In this document: positions 34,126-43,753 of the stretch, piece after piece | How the letters are laid out: the number at the start of each line of letters is the position of its first letter | Position numbering within the stretch: the first letter of the stretch is position 1 | Source of the DNA: Haloplanus ruber | Lineage (GTDB): Archaea > Halobacteriota > Halobacteria > Halobacteriales > Haloferacaceae | Direction of reading: 5' to 3' | NCBI RefSeq assembly: GCF_024494725.1 | Contig: NZ_JANHDK010000002.1 | Span: 372,001-436,000 of the forward strand | Length of the DNA stretch: 64,000 nucleotides | Notes under the pieces: generated by a model | The model's database searches: none | Seen by the model: only the letters and a program-made list of their open reading frames with translations | What the model was told of the DNA's origin: nothing | Made by a program: the position numbers and the translations under genes

Positions 34126-35160
34126 TTAAGGGTTTCCAAACGCGTCGTCGGTCGGGGCTGCCCGGAGGCAAATCTCGATCCGGGCGCCCGTCTCGCGGTT
34201 CGTCACCGTCATCTCGCCATCGTACCGTTCGACCAGCGTCACCACCAGATACCGCTGGAACTGAAGGACGCCCCCGTCGGTGTCGATGGCCTCGGGGTCG
34301 ACCGTTCCGACGGCCGGATCCGCGGCGTCGTCGTCGACGGTGAGGACCACGTCCCCGCCCGTCCGGGTCGCGCTGATGCGGACCGTGACCGTCCCACTCG
34401 CCCGGTCGACTGCCTGGTTCAGGAGCGCCTCCACCAACACGTCGAGGGCGTCGTCGGCAAGTACCGAACACGGCTCGGGAACCTGATCGACGACGCGGAC
34501 CTCGGTGCCGAACCCCTCGCTCGCCGCCGTCACCGACGCCGCGAGGTCGACGGGCCAGCACGCACCGTCGCTCGGCACCAGCGCCCGCATCTGCTCGACG
34601 TGTCGGGCCATCCGGCGGCCGGTGTCGGCGACGACCGTCGCGTCGGTTTCGTCGGTGCGCTCGGCCACCAGTTCCGCCCGGCCGACGATCACCTGCGCGG
34701 CGTTCAGCACGTAGTGTCTGAGTAGTTCGTTCAGGAAGTCGATTCGCTCGCGTTCCCGGCGGAGCGCCCGCTTGCGTTCCCGCCAGCGGGCGTTGTTCGT
34801 CCCCACCCACAGCCCGGCGACGGCCCCGACCGAGGTGACGACCGGGGTGAGTGCCGCGAACGGAAGCCCCGTGGCGAGGAGGCGGCTCAGGGTCGTGATC
34901 CAGAGTGCGACCACGACCATCCCGGCGACGACCGAGAGGGTCCACGCCGTCACGACGGCGGTGAACCCCGGCGACCGCCGGCGGGCGTACGCCACCCCAG
35001 CGTAGGTCACGCCACCGAGCAGCAAGAGCGGCACCACGCCTTCGAGGAGCGCCGCTACGCGGTCCGTATCGACGAGTAGTCGCGTCCCGGGGACGGTGGC
35101 GAGAGCCACCCCCGTGATCGCGAGCGACCAGCGTTTCAGCGGGTGGGGAGCGTCGACCAT
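34126..35160 (-). CDS. Membrane sensor-histidine-kinase-like protein with degenerate ATP-binding domain
   Basis: A 344-residue protein with four hydrophobic helices in the first 120 residues, then a basic coiled linker and an H-box LLRHYVLNAAQVIVGRAELV with phospho-acceptor candidate His149. The C-terminal HATPase domain is eroded: the N-box region (241-254, VLVEALLNQAVDRA) lacks the canonical Asn pair, the G1 box is DDDAADP (276-282) instead of DxGxG, and the G2 glycines are missing (VLQFQRYLV, 298-306). It may be a pseudokinase. It lies between serA and the divergent serB. Confidence 0.75.
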   Translation of the reverse strand: MVDAPHPLKRWSLAITGVALATVPGTRLLVDTDRVAALLEGVVPLLLLGGVTYAGVAYARRRSPGFTAVVTAWTLSVVAGMVVVALWITTLSRLLATGLPFAALTPVVTSVGAVAGLWVGTNNARWRERKRALRRERERIDFLNELLRHYVLNAAQVIVGRAELVAERTDETDATVVADTGRRMARHVEQMRALVPSDGACWPVDLAASVTAASEGFGTEVRVVDQVPEPCSVLADDALDVLVEALLNQAVDRASGTVTVRISATRTGGDVVLTVDDDAADPAVGTVDPEAIDTDGGVLQFQRYLVVTLVERYDGEMTVTNRETGARIEICLRAAPTDDAFGNP

Positions 35161-35255
35161 CGCTCGGGGACCAGGTGCACGTCACGTCCCTCACGGGACC
35201 GACATAAACGTTGCCGCGGCGAGGGATTCAAACCCCCGGCCGGCGAGGGGCCGAT

Positions 35256-35900
35256 ATGCGACTCGTCGCCTTCGACTTCGACGGCACGCTGTCGGACTCC
35301 GAGATGACGGTCCTGCTCGGGGGCCAGCGCGGCGTCGCCGACCGCATGGCTTCGATCACGGAACGGGCGATGAACGACGAACTCAGCTACGCCGAGAGCC
35401 TCCGCGAGCGCGCGGCGTTACTGGAGGGACTCTCTCTCGACGACGCCGACGACGCCTTCGACCGGGTCCGACTCCGTGAGGGCGCGGCCGACCTGATCGC
35501 CCGTCTGAACGACGCCGGCCACCACACGGCTGTCCTCACCGGCGGGTTCGAGCGCGGCGTCGAACGCGCCCTCGACCGCGAGGGGGTCGCCGTCGACACC
35601 GTGGTCGCCAACCGCCTCCCCGCCAGCGACGGCCACCTGACCGGCGCCGTCGAGGGGCCGCTGATCGAGGGCACCAAAGACGAGGCCCTGGAGTCGCTCA
35701 CCGCCGAGCACGACCTGCCGCTGTCGCGAACCGTCGCCGTCGGCGACGGCGCAAACGACCTCCCGATGCTAGAGGTGGCGGGACTGGCCGTCGGCTTTCT
35801 CCCCAAACCCGCCGTCCGGCCCGCCTGTGACACCGTGGTGGCGTCGATGGATCGGCTGGGACGGGTGTTCGAGGAGCGCGGCCTGCTCGACGCCCGATGA
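35256..35900 (+). CDS. serB: Phosphoserine phosphatase (HAD family)
   Basis: This encodes 214 residues of a HAD-superfamily phosphatase. Motif I DFDGTL (7-12), motif II VLTGGFERG, and motif III/IV KDEALESL with VGDGANDLPML. It removes phosphate from phosphoserine in the last step of serine synthesis; family and nearby serA support this. The start MRLVAF at 35256 is favoured by a TATA-like gattcaaac (about 35225-35233). Its stop overlaps the asparaginase start in ATGA. Confidence 0.9.
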   Translation: MRLVAFDFDGTLSDSEMTVLLGGQRGVADRMASITERAMNDELSYAESLRERAALLEGLSLDDADDAFDRVRLREGAADLIARLNDAGHHTAVLTGGFERGVERALDREGVAVDTVVANRLPASDGHLTGAVEGPLIEGTKDEALESLTAEHDLPLSRTVAVGDGANDLPMLEVAGLAVGFLPKPAVRPACDTVVASMDRLGRVFEERGLLDAR

Positions 35901-36856
35901 CCGTCGCCGTCGTCTCTACTGGCGGCACCATCGCATCGACCGACGACACGGGCGGCGACGCGGCGCCCGACCTCGGCGGCGCGGAACTCGTGTCCGCCGT
36001 GCCTGCCCTCGACGACGTCGACTTACGCGTCGAGGAGTTCTCGACCGTCCCCAGCCCACATTTCACCGTCGACCAACTGTTCGACCTCGCGGCGCTTGTC
36101 GAGACGCTCGACACCGACCCCGACGTGGACGGCGTGGTCGTCACACAGGGGACGGACGTCCTCGAGGAGACGGCGTACTTCTTGGACCTCTGTCACGGTG
36201 GGTCGACGCCCGTGGTCGTGACGGGGGCGATGCGAAACCCGTCGCTCCCCAGCCCCGACGGTCCCGCGAACCTGCTTGCGTCCGTCCGAACGGCGCTCGA
36301 TCCGGGCGCACGCGACCGAGGGGTCCTCGTTGCCTTCGCCGGCCGCGTCATGCCCGCACGCGAGGCGACCAAGACCCACTCCCAGGCGGTCGATACGTTC
36401 CGGTGTCCCGAGTTCGGTCCCGTGGGGGCCATCGACGAAGGGTCGGTCACGTGGCGACGGCAGGCGGAGAACCCCGACCAAACGTTCGATCCCGACCCCG
36501 ACCGTCTCACGAACGACGTCGCAGCGGTGTACGTCACCGTCGACGCCCCGCCCTCCCATCTCGCCGCTCACGCGGACGCGACCGCCGTCTGTCTCGCGAC
36601 GACCGGCGCCGGACACGTCACCGAACGACTCGTCGATCCGCTCACCGACCTCCGCGCGGCCGGTGTGCCGGTGATCGCCACCACCCGCTGTCCCGAAGGG
36701 CGCCTCGCGCGCAGTACCTACGGATACCGGGGGAGTGAGCGGACGCTACGGGAGGCCGGCTGCTTGATCTCGGATTTGAACCTCCAGAAGACGCGGATCA
36801 GAGCGATGGTCGCCCACGCGGCCGGTCGACTGGACGAGGCGTTCGACGGCGGCTGA
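35897..36856 (+). CDS. ansA: L-asparaginase family protein
   Basis: A 319-residue type I/II asparaginase-fold enzyme hydrolysing asparagine to aspartate and ammonia. The N-terminal nucleophile Thr is in VSTGGTIAST; the second signature VVVTQGTDVLEETAYFLDL holds the Thr-Asp pair. It lacks the N-terminal domain of the GatD amidotransferase subunit, so a free asparaginase is more likely. It is coupled to serB by a four-base overlap. The C-terminal domain ends with DLNLQKTRIRAMVAHAAGRL, usual for the family. Confidence 0.9.
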   Translation: MTVAVVSTGGTIASTDDTGGDAAPDLGGAELVSAVPALDDVDLRVEEFSTVPSPHFTVDQLFDLAALVETLDTDPDVDGVVVTQGTDVLEETAYFLDLCHGGSTPVVVTGAMRNPSLPSPDGPANLLASVRTALDPGARDRGVLVAFAGRVMPAREATKTHSQAVDTFRCPEFGPVGAIDEGSVTWRRQAENPDQTFDPDPDRLTNDVAAVYVTVDAPPSHLAAHADATAVCLATTGAGHVTERLVDPLTDLRAAGVPVIATTRCPEGRLARSTYGYRGSERTLREAGCLISDLNLQKTRIRAMVAHAAGRLDEAFDGG

Positions 36857-36862
36857 GACGTA

Positions 36863-38158
36863 TCAGGTGGCCGCGTCGATGGCCTGATCCAGGTCGGCGA
36901 CGATATCCTCGATGTCCTCTAGGCCGACCGAGAGACGGACCATGTCGGGCGTGACGCCGGCCGCCGCCTGCTCCTCGTCGGTCAACTGCTGGTGGGTGGT
37001 GGAGGCGGGGTGGATCACCAGCGTCTTCGCGTCGCCGACGTTCGCCAGCAGCGAGGCGAGTTCGACGTTGTTCACGGTCCCTTTCGCGGCCTCGTAGCCC
37101 TCGGCGAGGCCGAAGGTGATCATGCCGCCGTAGCCGCCGTCGAGATACTCACTCGCCATCTCGTGGGTCTCGTGAGAGTCGAGGCCGGGGTAGTTCACCC
37201 ACGCGACTTCGGGGTGGTCCGCCAGATGTTCCGCGACGGCCATCGCGTTCTCGCAGTGGCGCTCCATCCGCATCGGGAACGACTCGAGGTTCTGGAGGGT
37301 GACCCAGGCGTCGAACGGCGACTGGGTGTTGCCGAGGTCACGCAGGCCGCGGGCGATGGCGGCGTAGGTGAACCCCGCGGGAGCGAACGTCTCGTGGAAG
37401 TTGACGCCGTGGTAGGCGGGGTTGTCCTGGCCGATTTCGGGGTAGTCGTCGGCGTGCGTGCCCCAGTCGAAGGTACCGCCGTCGACGAGGACGCCCCCGA
37501 CGGTCGATCCCGATCCGTGGAGCCACTTGGTCGTCGAGTCCCAGACGAGGTCCGCACCGTGTTCCAGCGGCCGGCAGAGATACGGCGTCGCGAAGGTGTT
37601 GTCGACGAACAGCGGCACTCCGTGCTCGTGGGCGATGTCGGCGACCCGCTCGATGTCGGGGGTGACGAGCGCGGGGTTGCCGATGGTTTCGAGGTGGACG
37701 TAGGCGGTGTCGTCGTCGATGGCCTCGGCGTAGGCGTCGTAATCGAGCGTATCGACGAAGCGGGTACTGATCCCCCGGCGTTCGACGGTGTGAGTGAAGT
37801 AGGTGTAGGTCCCGCCGTACAGCGCCGAGGCGGTGACGATGTTGTCTCCTGCCTCCGCGAGGAGAAACGTCGCGAGGTCCAGCGAGGCCATGCCCGAGGC
37901 GGTAGCGGCGGCGCCGACGCCCCCCTCCAGCGAGGCCAGACGCTCCTGCAGGGTGCCGACGGTGGGGTTCATCAGCCGCGAGTAGATGTGGCCCTCCTTC
38001 TCGAGGGCGAACTGCCCCGCGGCGTCGTCGGCGTCGTCGAAGACATAGGAGGTGGTCTGGTAGATGGGCGGCGCCCGCGCCCCCGTCGACGGGTCGGATG
38101 ACTGGCCGGCGTGCAGGCTTCGCGTGTGGAATCCGGGTGCGTCGTCTTCGTCTGCCAT
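36863..38158 (-). CDS. metY: O-acetylhomoserine sulfhydrylase (first copy)
   Basis: A 431-residue Cys/Met-metabolism PLP enzyme that makes homocysteine from O-acetylhomoserine and sulfide. Motifs: HTRSLHAGQ, the aromatic YGGTYTYF near the [24 protein letters not shown], the PLP Lys in DSTTKWLHGSGSTVGG, and the C-terminal SVGLEDIEDIV. A TATA-like element (ggttttacg, 38183-38191) about 29 nt upstream gives it its own promoter. A second, diverged copy lies beyond metX. Confidence 0.94.
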   Translation of the reverse strand: MADEDDAPGFHTRSLHAGQSSDPSTGARAPPIYQTTSYVFDDADDAAGQFALEKEGHIYSRLMNPTVGTLQERLASLEGGVGAAATASGMASLDLATFLLAEAGDNIVTASALYGGTYTYFTHTVERRGISTRFVDTLDYDAYAEAIDDDTAYVHLETIGNPALVTPDIERVADIAHEHGVPLFVDNTFATPYLCRPLEHGADLVWDSTTKWLHGSGSTVGGVLVDGGTFDWGTHADDYPEIGQDNPAYHGVNFHETFAPAGFTYAAIARGLRDLGNTQSPFDAWVTLQNLESFPMRMERHCENAMAVAEHLADHPEVAWVNYPGLDSHETHEMASEYLDGGYGGMITFGLAEGYEAAKGTVNNVELASLLANVGDAKTLVIHPASTTHQQLTDEEQAAAGVTPDMVRLSVGLEDIEDIVADLDQAIDAAT

Positions 38159-38182
38159 GGCGTGACCTTCGAAATCGACCCT

Positions 38183-38191
38183 CGTAAAACC
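38183..38191 (-). promoter_or_regulatory. TATA-like element of the first metY copy
   Basis: Minus-strand ggttttacg lies about 29 nt before the ATG at 38158, in the 81-bp gap after metX. It shows that this copy can be transcribed apart from the metY-metX pair. Confidence 0.55.
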
Positions 38192-38239
38192 GCCGGCGAA
38201 CGGGCGCGACGGCCGATGGCGGGTCCACCGACGCGGCGC

Positions 38240-39466
38240 TCACCCGCTGAAAAGCGAGTTGTGGACGGGGGCGAAGTCCGCCTCCCCCTCGTCCTCGTCG
38301 TCCTCGCTCACGGTGTCGTGAATCGCGCGGCCGTCGAGACCGTCGGCGAGGAAGTCCCGCAGCGGCGGCCCCACCTTCTCGGGTTCGACGAGGAAGGCGT
38401 CGTGACCGTGGTCCGACTCGACGACGTGGTGGGCGACGGGGACGCCCGCCGTCCGGCAGGCGTCGGCGAGCGACTCGGACTGTTCGACGGTGAAATGCCA
38501 GTCGCCGGTAAAGGACATGAGCAGGGTCTCGCCCTCGAAGGCGGCCAGGGCGTCGGCGTCGCCCTCGTACCCCTCGCTGAGGTCGTAGTCGTCCATCGCG
38601 CGGGTGAGGTAGAGATAGGTGTTGGGATCGAAGCGGTCGACGAACTTCTCGGCCTGGTAGTCGAGGTACGACTCCACCTCGCGGTAGGGGAAGTAGGCGG
38701 CGGCGCGGTCGGCGGGGAAGGATCGCACGGCGTCCCGGCCGGCCGCCCGGCGGCCGAACTTCTCGCCCATCGACGTCTTCGAGAGGTACATCACGTGGCC
38801 GATCTGTCGGGCGAGTGCGAGGCCCTCGGTCGGTCGCTCGTCGCCGTAGTAGTCCCCGCCCTGCCAGGCGTCGTCGGTGGTGATGGCGCGGCGGGCGATG
38901 GCATCGAGAGCGAGACACTGTGCGTCGAGGCGTGCGGCGGCCGCGACGGGGACGATGCGCGCCACGTCGTCGGGATACTGGACCGCCCAGTCGAGCACGT
39001 TCATGCCGCCCGCGCTCCCGCCGACGACGGCGTGGAGGCGGCCGACGCCCAGATCGTCGAGCAGGCGTCGCTGGGCTCGCGTCCAGTCGCCGACGGTCAC
39101 CGGCGGGAAGTCGGTCCCCCACGGCTCGCCTGTCTCGGGATTCTCGGCGGGCGGGCCGGAGCTTCCGTAACAGGACCCGGGGACGTTCGCACAGACGACG
39201 TAGTACTCGGTGGTGTCGATGGCCTTCCCCGGGCCGACGATGTCGTTCCACCACGCCCGCGCCTGCCCCGCCGTCTCCGCGAGGCCGGCGCTGGCGACGT
39301 TCTGACTCCCGGTGAGCGCGTGACAGACCAGGACGGCGTTGCTCCCCTCCTCCGTGGCCTCGAAGTCGCCGTAGGATTCGTAGGCCACCTGCAGGTCGTC
39401 GATGGACTCGCCACACTCGAAGGTGAACTCGCCCAGACGCCGCGTGCCGCTCTCGACGGCGGTCAT
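38240..39466 (-). CDS. metX: Homoserine O-acetyltransferase
   Basis: This 408-residue alpha/beta-hydrolase-fold enzyme transfers acetyl from acetyl-CoA to homoserine. The nucleophile elbow is [15 protein letters not shown] (GxSxG), oxyanion region [12 protein letters not shown], and the catalytic His lies in [16 protein letters not shown]. Family members with acetyl or succinyl specificity cannot be told apart with certainty by eye. It overlaps the upstream sulfhydrylase by four bases (ATGA). It supplies the substrate for both flanking sulfhydrylases. Confidence 0.95.
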   Translation of the reverse strand: MTAVESGTRRLGEFTFECGESIDDLQVAYESYGDFEATEEGSNAVLVCHALTGSQNVASAGLAETAGQARAWWNDIVGPGKAIDTTEYYVVCANVPGSCYGSSGPPAENPETGEPWGTDFPPVTVGDWTRAQRRLLDDLGVGRLHAVVGGSAGGMNVLDWAVQYPDDVARIVPVAAAARLDAQCLALDAIARRAITTDDAWQGGDYYGDERPTEGLALARQIGHVMYLSKTSMGEKFGRRAAGRDAVRSFPADRAAAYFPYREVESYLDYQAEKFVDRFDPNTYLYLTRAMDDYDLSEGYEGDADALAAFEGETLLMSFTGDWHFTVEQSESLADACRTAGVPVAHHVVESDHGHDAFLVEPEKVGPPLRDFLADGLDGRAIHDTVSEDDEDEGEADFAPVHNSLFSG

Positions 39467-40728
39467 CGCAACCCACGCTCCAGGTCGGCGACGATATCCT
39501 CGACGTCCTCCAGTCCGACCGAGAGGCGGACCATATCGGGCGTGACGCCCGCGGCGCGCTGTTCGGCCTCGCTCAACTGTGAGTGGGTGGTGGAGGCGGG
39601 ATGGATCACCAGCGTCTTGGCGTCGCCGATGTTGGCGAGGAAACTCGCCATCTCGACGGTCTCACACAACTCCTTGGCGGCGTCGAAGCCGTCCGCGAGG
39701 CCGAAGGTGACCATGCCGCCGCCGCCGTCGAGGTACTCGCTCGCCGTCTCGTGGCTCTCGTGGGACTCCAGCCCGGGGTAGGTCACCCAGCCGACCGCCG
39801 GGTGATCCGCCAGGAACTCGGCGACGGCGGCGGCGTTCTCGCAGTGGCGCTCCATCCGCAGCGGGAGCGTCTCTAGGCCTTGGAGGGTGACCCAGGCGTC
39901 GAACGGCGACTGGCCGCTGCCGAGACTCCGGAGCGAGCGGTACCGCGCGGCGGCCGCGAAGGCGCGGTCACCGAACCGCTCGGTGAAATCGAAGCCGTAG
40001 GCCGGATTCTCCCCGGCGAGTTCGGGGTAGTCGACCGCCGAGTGGTCCCAGGGGAAGGTGCCGCCGTCGACGAGGACGCCCCCGAGCGTGGTGCCGGAGC
40101 CGTGGATCCACTTGGTCGTCGACTCCCAGACGATGTCCGCGCCGTGTTCGAGTGGCCGACACAGATACGGCGTGGCGAAGGTGTTGTCGACGAACAGCGG
40201 CACCCCACGCTCGTGGGCCACCGCGGCGAGTCGTTCGAAGTCCGGCGTCAGCAGCGACGGGTTCGACAGCGTCTCGACGTGAACGAAGGCGGTGTCGTCG
40301 TCGATGGCGTCGGCGTAGGCGTCGTACGCGAGGGTGTCGACGGTGCGAAATTCGATTCCCCGGCGCGAGGCCATCTTCGAGAAGTACGTGCTGGTCCCAC
40401 CGTACATATCGGAGGCGGCGACGACGTTGTCGCCGGCCTGTGCGAGGATGCTCGTGGCGGCGTCGAGTGCCGCCATGCCCGCGCCGGTGGCGACGGCGTC
40501 GGTTCCCCCCGACAGCGCCGCCAGTCGGCGTTCGAGGGTCCGGGTCGTCGGGTTCGAGAACCGTGAGTAGATGTTGTCCTCGACGTTCAGGCTGAACCGC
40601 TCGGCCGCGTCGTCGGCGTCGTCGAAGACGTACGACGTGGTCTGGTAGATGGGCGGGGCACGGGCACCCGTCGCCGGGTCCGGTTCCTGCCCGGCGTGGA
40701 GGCTTCGGGTGTGAAAGCCGTCGGTCAT
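39463..40728 (-). CDS. metY: O-acetylhomoserine sulfhydrylase (second copy)
   Basis: A 421-residue paralogue of the enzyme at 36863, with the same landmarks: [44 protein letters not shown] Lys in [16 protein letters not shown], and [11 protein letters not shown]. It differs at many positions in the middle and in the DYPE loop region. It is the first gene of a metY-metX operon. A strong TATA box (ggttataagt, 40754-40763) about 30 nt upstream supports the start MTDGFH. Confidence 0.94.
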   Translation of the reverse strand: MTDGFHTRSLHAGQEPDPATGARAPPIYQTTSYVFDDADDAAERFSLNVEDNIYSRFSNPTTRTLERRLAALSGGTDAVATGAGMAALDAATSILAQAGDNVVAASDMYGGTSTYFSKMASRRGIEFRTVDTLAYDAYADAIDDDTAFVHVETLSNPSLLTPDFERLAAVAHERGVPLFVDNTFATPYLCRPLEHGADIVWESTTKWIHGSGTTLGGVLVDGGTFPWDHSAVDYPELAGENPAYGFDFTERFGDRAFAAAARYRSLRSLGSGQSPFDAWVTLQGLETLPLRMERHCENAAAVAEFLADHPAVGWVTYPGLESHESHETASEYLDGGGGMVTFGLADGFDAAKELCETVEMASFLANIGDAKTLVIHPASTTHSQLSEAEQRAAGVTPDMVRLSVGLEDVEDIVADLERGLR

Positions 40729-40753
40729 GTGTACAGTGCATATTTCCGGAGCA

Positions 40754-40763
40754 ACTTATAACC
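40754..40763 (-). promoter_or_regulatory. TATA box of the metY-metX operon
   Basis: Minus-strand ggttataagt is centred about 30 nt before the ATG at 40728 and is a good match to the archaeal TATA consensus. Confidence 0.65.
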
Positions 40764-40860
40764 GTCAGATCCGGTGCGGAACGGGGGGTCGGCGGCCGCC
40801 AACGGGGGCGGTATCAAAAGGACCATGACGCCGCGCGCCTCCATTTCGGTCAGTAGTGGC

Positions 40861-41970
40861 ATGACCGAGCAACGCGAATACACGGACGACTACCCCGACA
40901 AGACGCTGTACATTCCCGGTCCCACCGAGGTGCGCGAGGAGGTCATCGATGCGATGGCCCAGCCGATGTTCGGCCACCGGATGGACCGCATGACCGACCT
41001 CTATACGACCATCGTCGAGGATACGAAGGACTTTCTCGGCACGGACAAGGAGGTCATCGTGCTCACGGCGTCGGGCACCGAGTTCTGGGAGGCGTCGACC
41101 CTCAACCTCGTCGACGAACACATCCTCTGTACGACCTGTGGCGCCTTCGGCGAGCGTCACGCCAACGTGGCCGAGCGCGTAGGGAAGACGGTCGACCGCC
41201 TCGCGTACGAGTGGGGACAGGCCGTCAAGCCCGGTGACGTGCGTCGACGACTCGAACAGAGCGACGCCGACTACGACGTCGTCACCTGCGTGATGAACGA
41301 GAGTTCGACCGGCGTCCGGAATCCAATCGAGGAGATTGGCGACGTGGTCGCCGACTACCCGGACACCTACTTCGTCGTCGACGCGGTGTCGGCACTGGGC
41401 GGCGACTACGTCGACATCGACGCCCACGGCATCGACGTGATCTTCGCGTCGACACAGAAGGCCTTCGCCATGCCCCCCGGCCTCGCCGTCTGTGTCGTCA
41501 GCGACGACGCCTACGAGCGGGAACTCGACGCCGATTCCGCGTCGTGGTACGGCGGCTTCCAGCGCTGTCTCGACTACTACGACCGAAAGGGACAGACCCA
41601 CTCCACGCCCGCCATCCCGGTCATGCTGGCCTACCGTGAACAGATGAAACACATGCTCGAGGAGGGACACACATCGCGAGCCCACCGCCACCGCGAGATG
41701 GCCGAGTACACCCGCGAGTGGGCCCGCGACCACTTCGATCTCTTCCCCGAGTCGGGGTACGAGTCGCTGACGGTGAGTTGTATCGAGAACACGCAGGACA
41801 TCGACGTCGCCGCGACCATCGACGCCGTCTCCGAGCGGGAGGATATGGTCTTCTCGAACGGCTACGGCGACCTCGGCGAGGAGACGTTCCGAATCGGCCA
41901 CATGGGTGAACACACCGTCGAGAGCATCGAGGCGCTCACCGACGCCATCGAGGACGTCGCCGACCTATAA
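40861..41970 (+). CDS. Class V aminotransferase (serine-pyruvate / alanine-glyoxylate type)
   Basis: This encodes 369 residues of a PLP fold-type I enzyme. The N-terminus has TLYIPGPTEVREEVIDAMAQ and GHRM; the PLP Lys is in FASTQKAFAMPPGLAV, after the FVVDAVSALGG aspartate motif. Family members transfer amino groups between serine, alanine, pyruvate and glyoxylate; with serA and serB nearby and no other serC in the window, a phosphoserine aminotransferase role is possible but unproven. The ATG at 40861 was chosen because the conserved part begins there; an in-frame ATG at 40825 is an alternative. Confidence 0.88.
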   Translation: MTEQREYTDDYPDKTLYIPGPTEVREEVIDAMAQPMFGHRMDRMTDLYTTIVEDTKDFLGTDKEVIVLTASGTEFWEASTLNLVDEHILCTTCGAFGERHANVAERVGKTVDRLAYEWGQAVKPGDVRRRLEQSDADYDVVTCVMNESSTGVRNPIEEIGDVVADYPDTYFVVDAVSALGGDYVDIDAHGIDVIFASTQKAFAMPPGLAVCVVSDDAYERELDADSASWYGGFQRCLDYYDRKGQTHSTPAIPVMLAYREQMKHMLEEGHTSRAHRHREMAEYTREWARDHFDLFPESGYESLTVSCIENTQDIDVAATIDAVSEREDMVFSNGYGDLGEETFRIGHMGEHTVESIEALTDAIEDVADL

Positions 41971-42789
41971 GTCGGCTTCGCGGAACCACAGCAGGCCAAG
42001 CAGCGGCGGCACGAGGATCCACAACACCAACATCAGCGTCGCGGACACCTGCATGCTCACCTGCCCGCCCGTGTAGAGCGACCCTTGGAGGAACGCGTTC
42101 GAGACGATTTTGAACGAGCCGGTGGGATTGAGCAAGCGGAGCATCCGCAACACCTGCTGACCCGTGAGCGGAAGCCACGACGGACCACCGCCCATGCCGA
42201 GGTAGAGTTGGAGCGGGAACCGCACCGCACCCCACAGCGGCACGAACAGGAAGTAGATCCCGATAGCGCCGGCGACTGCCCGCCGACTCGACGACGCGGC
42301 CGCCGAAAAGCCCACGGCGATGCCGACGAACGCCACCGCGAGAATCGCCGTCAACAGCGTGTAGCCGACGTAGGACACGACGTCGAAATTCACGGGCGGT
42401 GCGACGAGCAACACTACCGCGGGCAGGAGAAAGCCGGCCGAGATTGGCGCGGCGATGGCCGCGGCCCGTCCAGCTACCTTCCCGAACACCACGTCCGCCC
42501 GCGAGTGCGGAAGCGAAAGCAGGAGTTTCAGCGACCCGGACTCCCGCTCGCCGACGACGGCCTTGTACGCGACGACGAGGGCGAGCAACGGCACCAGCGT
42601 CGTCACCAGGGCGTCACGGACGACCAACGAGTTGAGCACCGCGTTCGAACTGATCGTCTCACCCGGCGCCGGGCGGACGAGATACGCCGCCGCCGACACG
42701 AGCAGGATGAACAGTACCGACAGCCCCGCGACCCACCGCGACCGGATGGCGTCCTGGAAGTCCTTGCGCGCCACGGCGGTCCACGTCAT
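41965..42789 (-). CDS. ABC-2 type transporter permease
   Basis: This 274-residue membrane protein has about six hydrophobic segments, starting with VARKDFQDAIRSRWVAGLSVLF. The GERESGSLKLLLSLPHSRAD motif at the end of the first cytosolic loop is the hallmark of NosY/CcmB-like ABC-2 permeases. It pairs with the ATPase encoded upstream, overlapping it by four bases. Substrate unknown; such pairs are often exporters for antibiotics, lipids or nos-type cofactors. Confidence 0.9.
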   Translation of the reverse strand: MTWTAVARKDFQDAIRSRWVAGLSVLFILLVSAAAYLVRPAPGETISSNAVLNSLVVRDALVTTLVPLLALVVAYKAVVGERESGSLKLLLSLPHSRADVVFGKVAGRAAAIAAPISAGFLLPAVVLLVAPPVNFDVVSYVGYTLLTAILAVAFVGIAVGFSAAASSSRRAVAGAIGIYFLFVPLWGAVRFPLQLYLGMGGGPSWLPLTGQQVLRMLRLLNPTGSFKIVSNAFLQGSLYTGGQVSMQVSATLMLVLWILVPPLLGLLWFREADL

Positions 42790-43709
42790 GCCGACACCTC
42801 CCCTTCCTCGCCCTCGGTGTACGCGAGAAACAGGTCTTCCAGCGACGTTTCCTCGGTCTGGAAGTCCTTGACCGTCACCCCGGCCTCTTCCAGCGCGCCG
42901 ATGACCCCCGTCTTTGCGTCGGCGTCACAGGAGACGGTGACGGTGCCACCGTCGGTCGCCGCCGAGCTGACACCGTCGAGCGCCCGCACCGCCGTCAGGT
43001 CGTCCTCGCTCGCGGCGTCGACGGTAACCGTCAGCGTCTCGCCCTCGTCGACGGCGCCGCGTAGCCCCTCGATGCTGTCCTCCGCGACGAGGTTGCCCCC
43101 GCGCATGATGCCCACGCGGTCACACACCGCCTCGACCTGTCCCAGCACGTGACTGGAGAAGAAAACGGTCGTCCCGCGGTCGGCCTCTGATCGGACGATT
43201 TCGCGCATCTCGCGGGCGCCACCCGGGTCCAATCCGGAGGAGGGTTCGTCGAGGATCAGCAGGTCGGGTTCGCCGACCAGTGCCATCCCGAGGACGAGTC
43301 GCTGGCGCATCCCCTTGGAGTAGCCGCCAGCCTTGCGGTCGGCGGCGTCGGCGATACCCACTCGTTCGAGCACCGCGCTGGCGTCGTCGTCGACCTCCTT
43401 CGAGCGCATGGCGAACTCGATGTGTTTTCGCCCGGTGAGACGCTCGTACACGTCGTATCCCTCGGGGAGGACGCCCGTCCGACGGCGCACCGCGACGCTG
43501 TCACGACCCGCATCGAGGCCTAGCACGCGCACCTCACCGGCCGTCGGGCGGACGAAATCGAGCAACATATTGATGGTCGTCGACTTTCCCGCGCCATTCG
43601 GCCCGAGAAAGCCGAACACCTCGCCCTCGGGGACCGTGAGGTCGAGGTTCGAGACGGCGGTGACGTCGCCGAAGCGCTTGGTCACGCCGTCGAGTTCGAT
43701 TGCGGCCAT
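42786..43709 (-). CDS. ABC transporter ATP-binding protein
   Basis: This encodes 307 residues with Walker A GFLGPNGAGKSTTI, Q-loop, signature GYSKGMRQRLVLG, Walker B LLILDEPSSGLDP and the H-switch SSHVLGQVEAVC. A C-terminal acidic domain (about 215-307) follows, as in CcmA/NodI-type exporters. A TATA-like element (ctttaacc, about 43727-43734) is about 21-25 nt upstream. Coupled to the permease by ATGA overlap. Confidence 0.94.
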   Translation of the reverse strand: MAAIELDGVTKRFGDVTAVSNLDLTVPEGEVFGFLGPNGAGKSTTINMLLDFVRPTAGEVRVLGLDAGRDSVAVRRRTGVLPEGYDVYERLTGRKHIEFAMRSKEVDDDASAVLERVGIADAADRKAGGYSKGMRQRLVLGMALVGEPDLLILDEPSSGLDPGGAREMREIVRSEADRGTTVFFSSHVLGQVEAVCDRVGIMRGGNLVAEDSIEGLRGAVDEGETLTVTVDAASEDDLTAVRALDGVSSAATDGGTVTVSCDADAKTGVIGALEEAGVTVKDFQTEETSLEDLFLAYTEGEEGEVSA

Positions 43710-43753
43710 GGGAACCCCTTGGTCCAGTCCCGGTTAAAGAGTTTAGGTGTCGT

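Noticed and set aside
37338-39476. A 712-residue minus-strand open frame across metX and the first metY
   Set aside because: Its sequence is a low-complexity Arg-rich shadow in a different frame from two well-defined enzymes.
36863-40728. Duplicate metY genes as an assembly artefact
   Set aside because: The two copies differ throughout and have different upstream sequences, so they are true paralogues.
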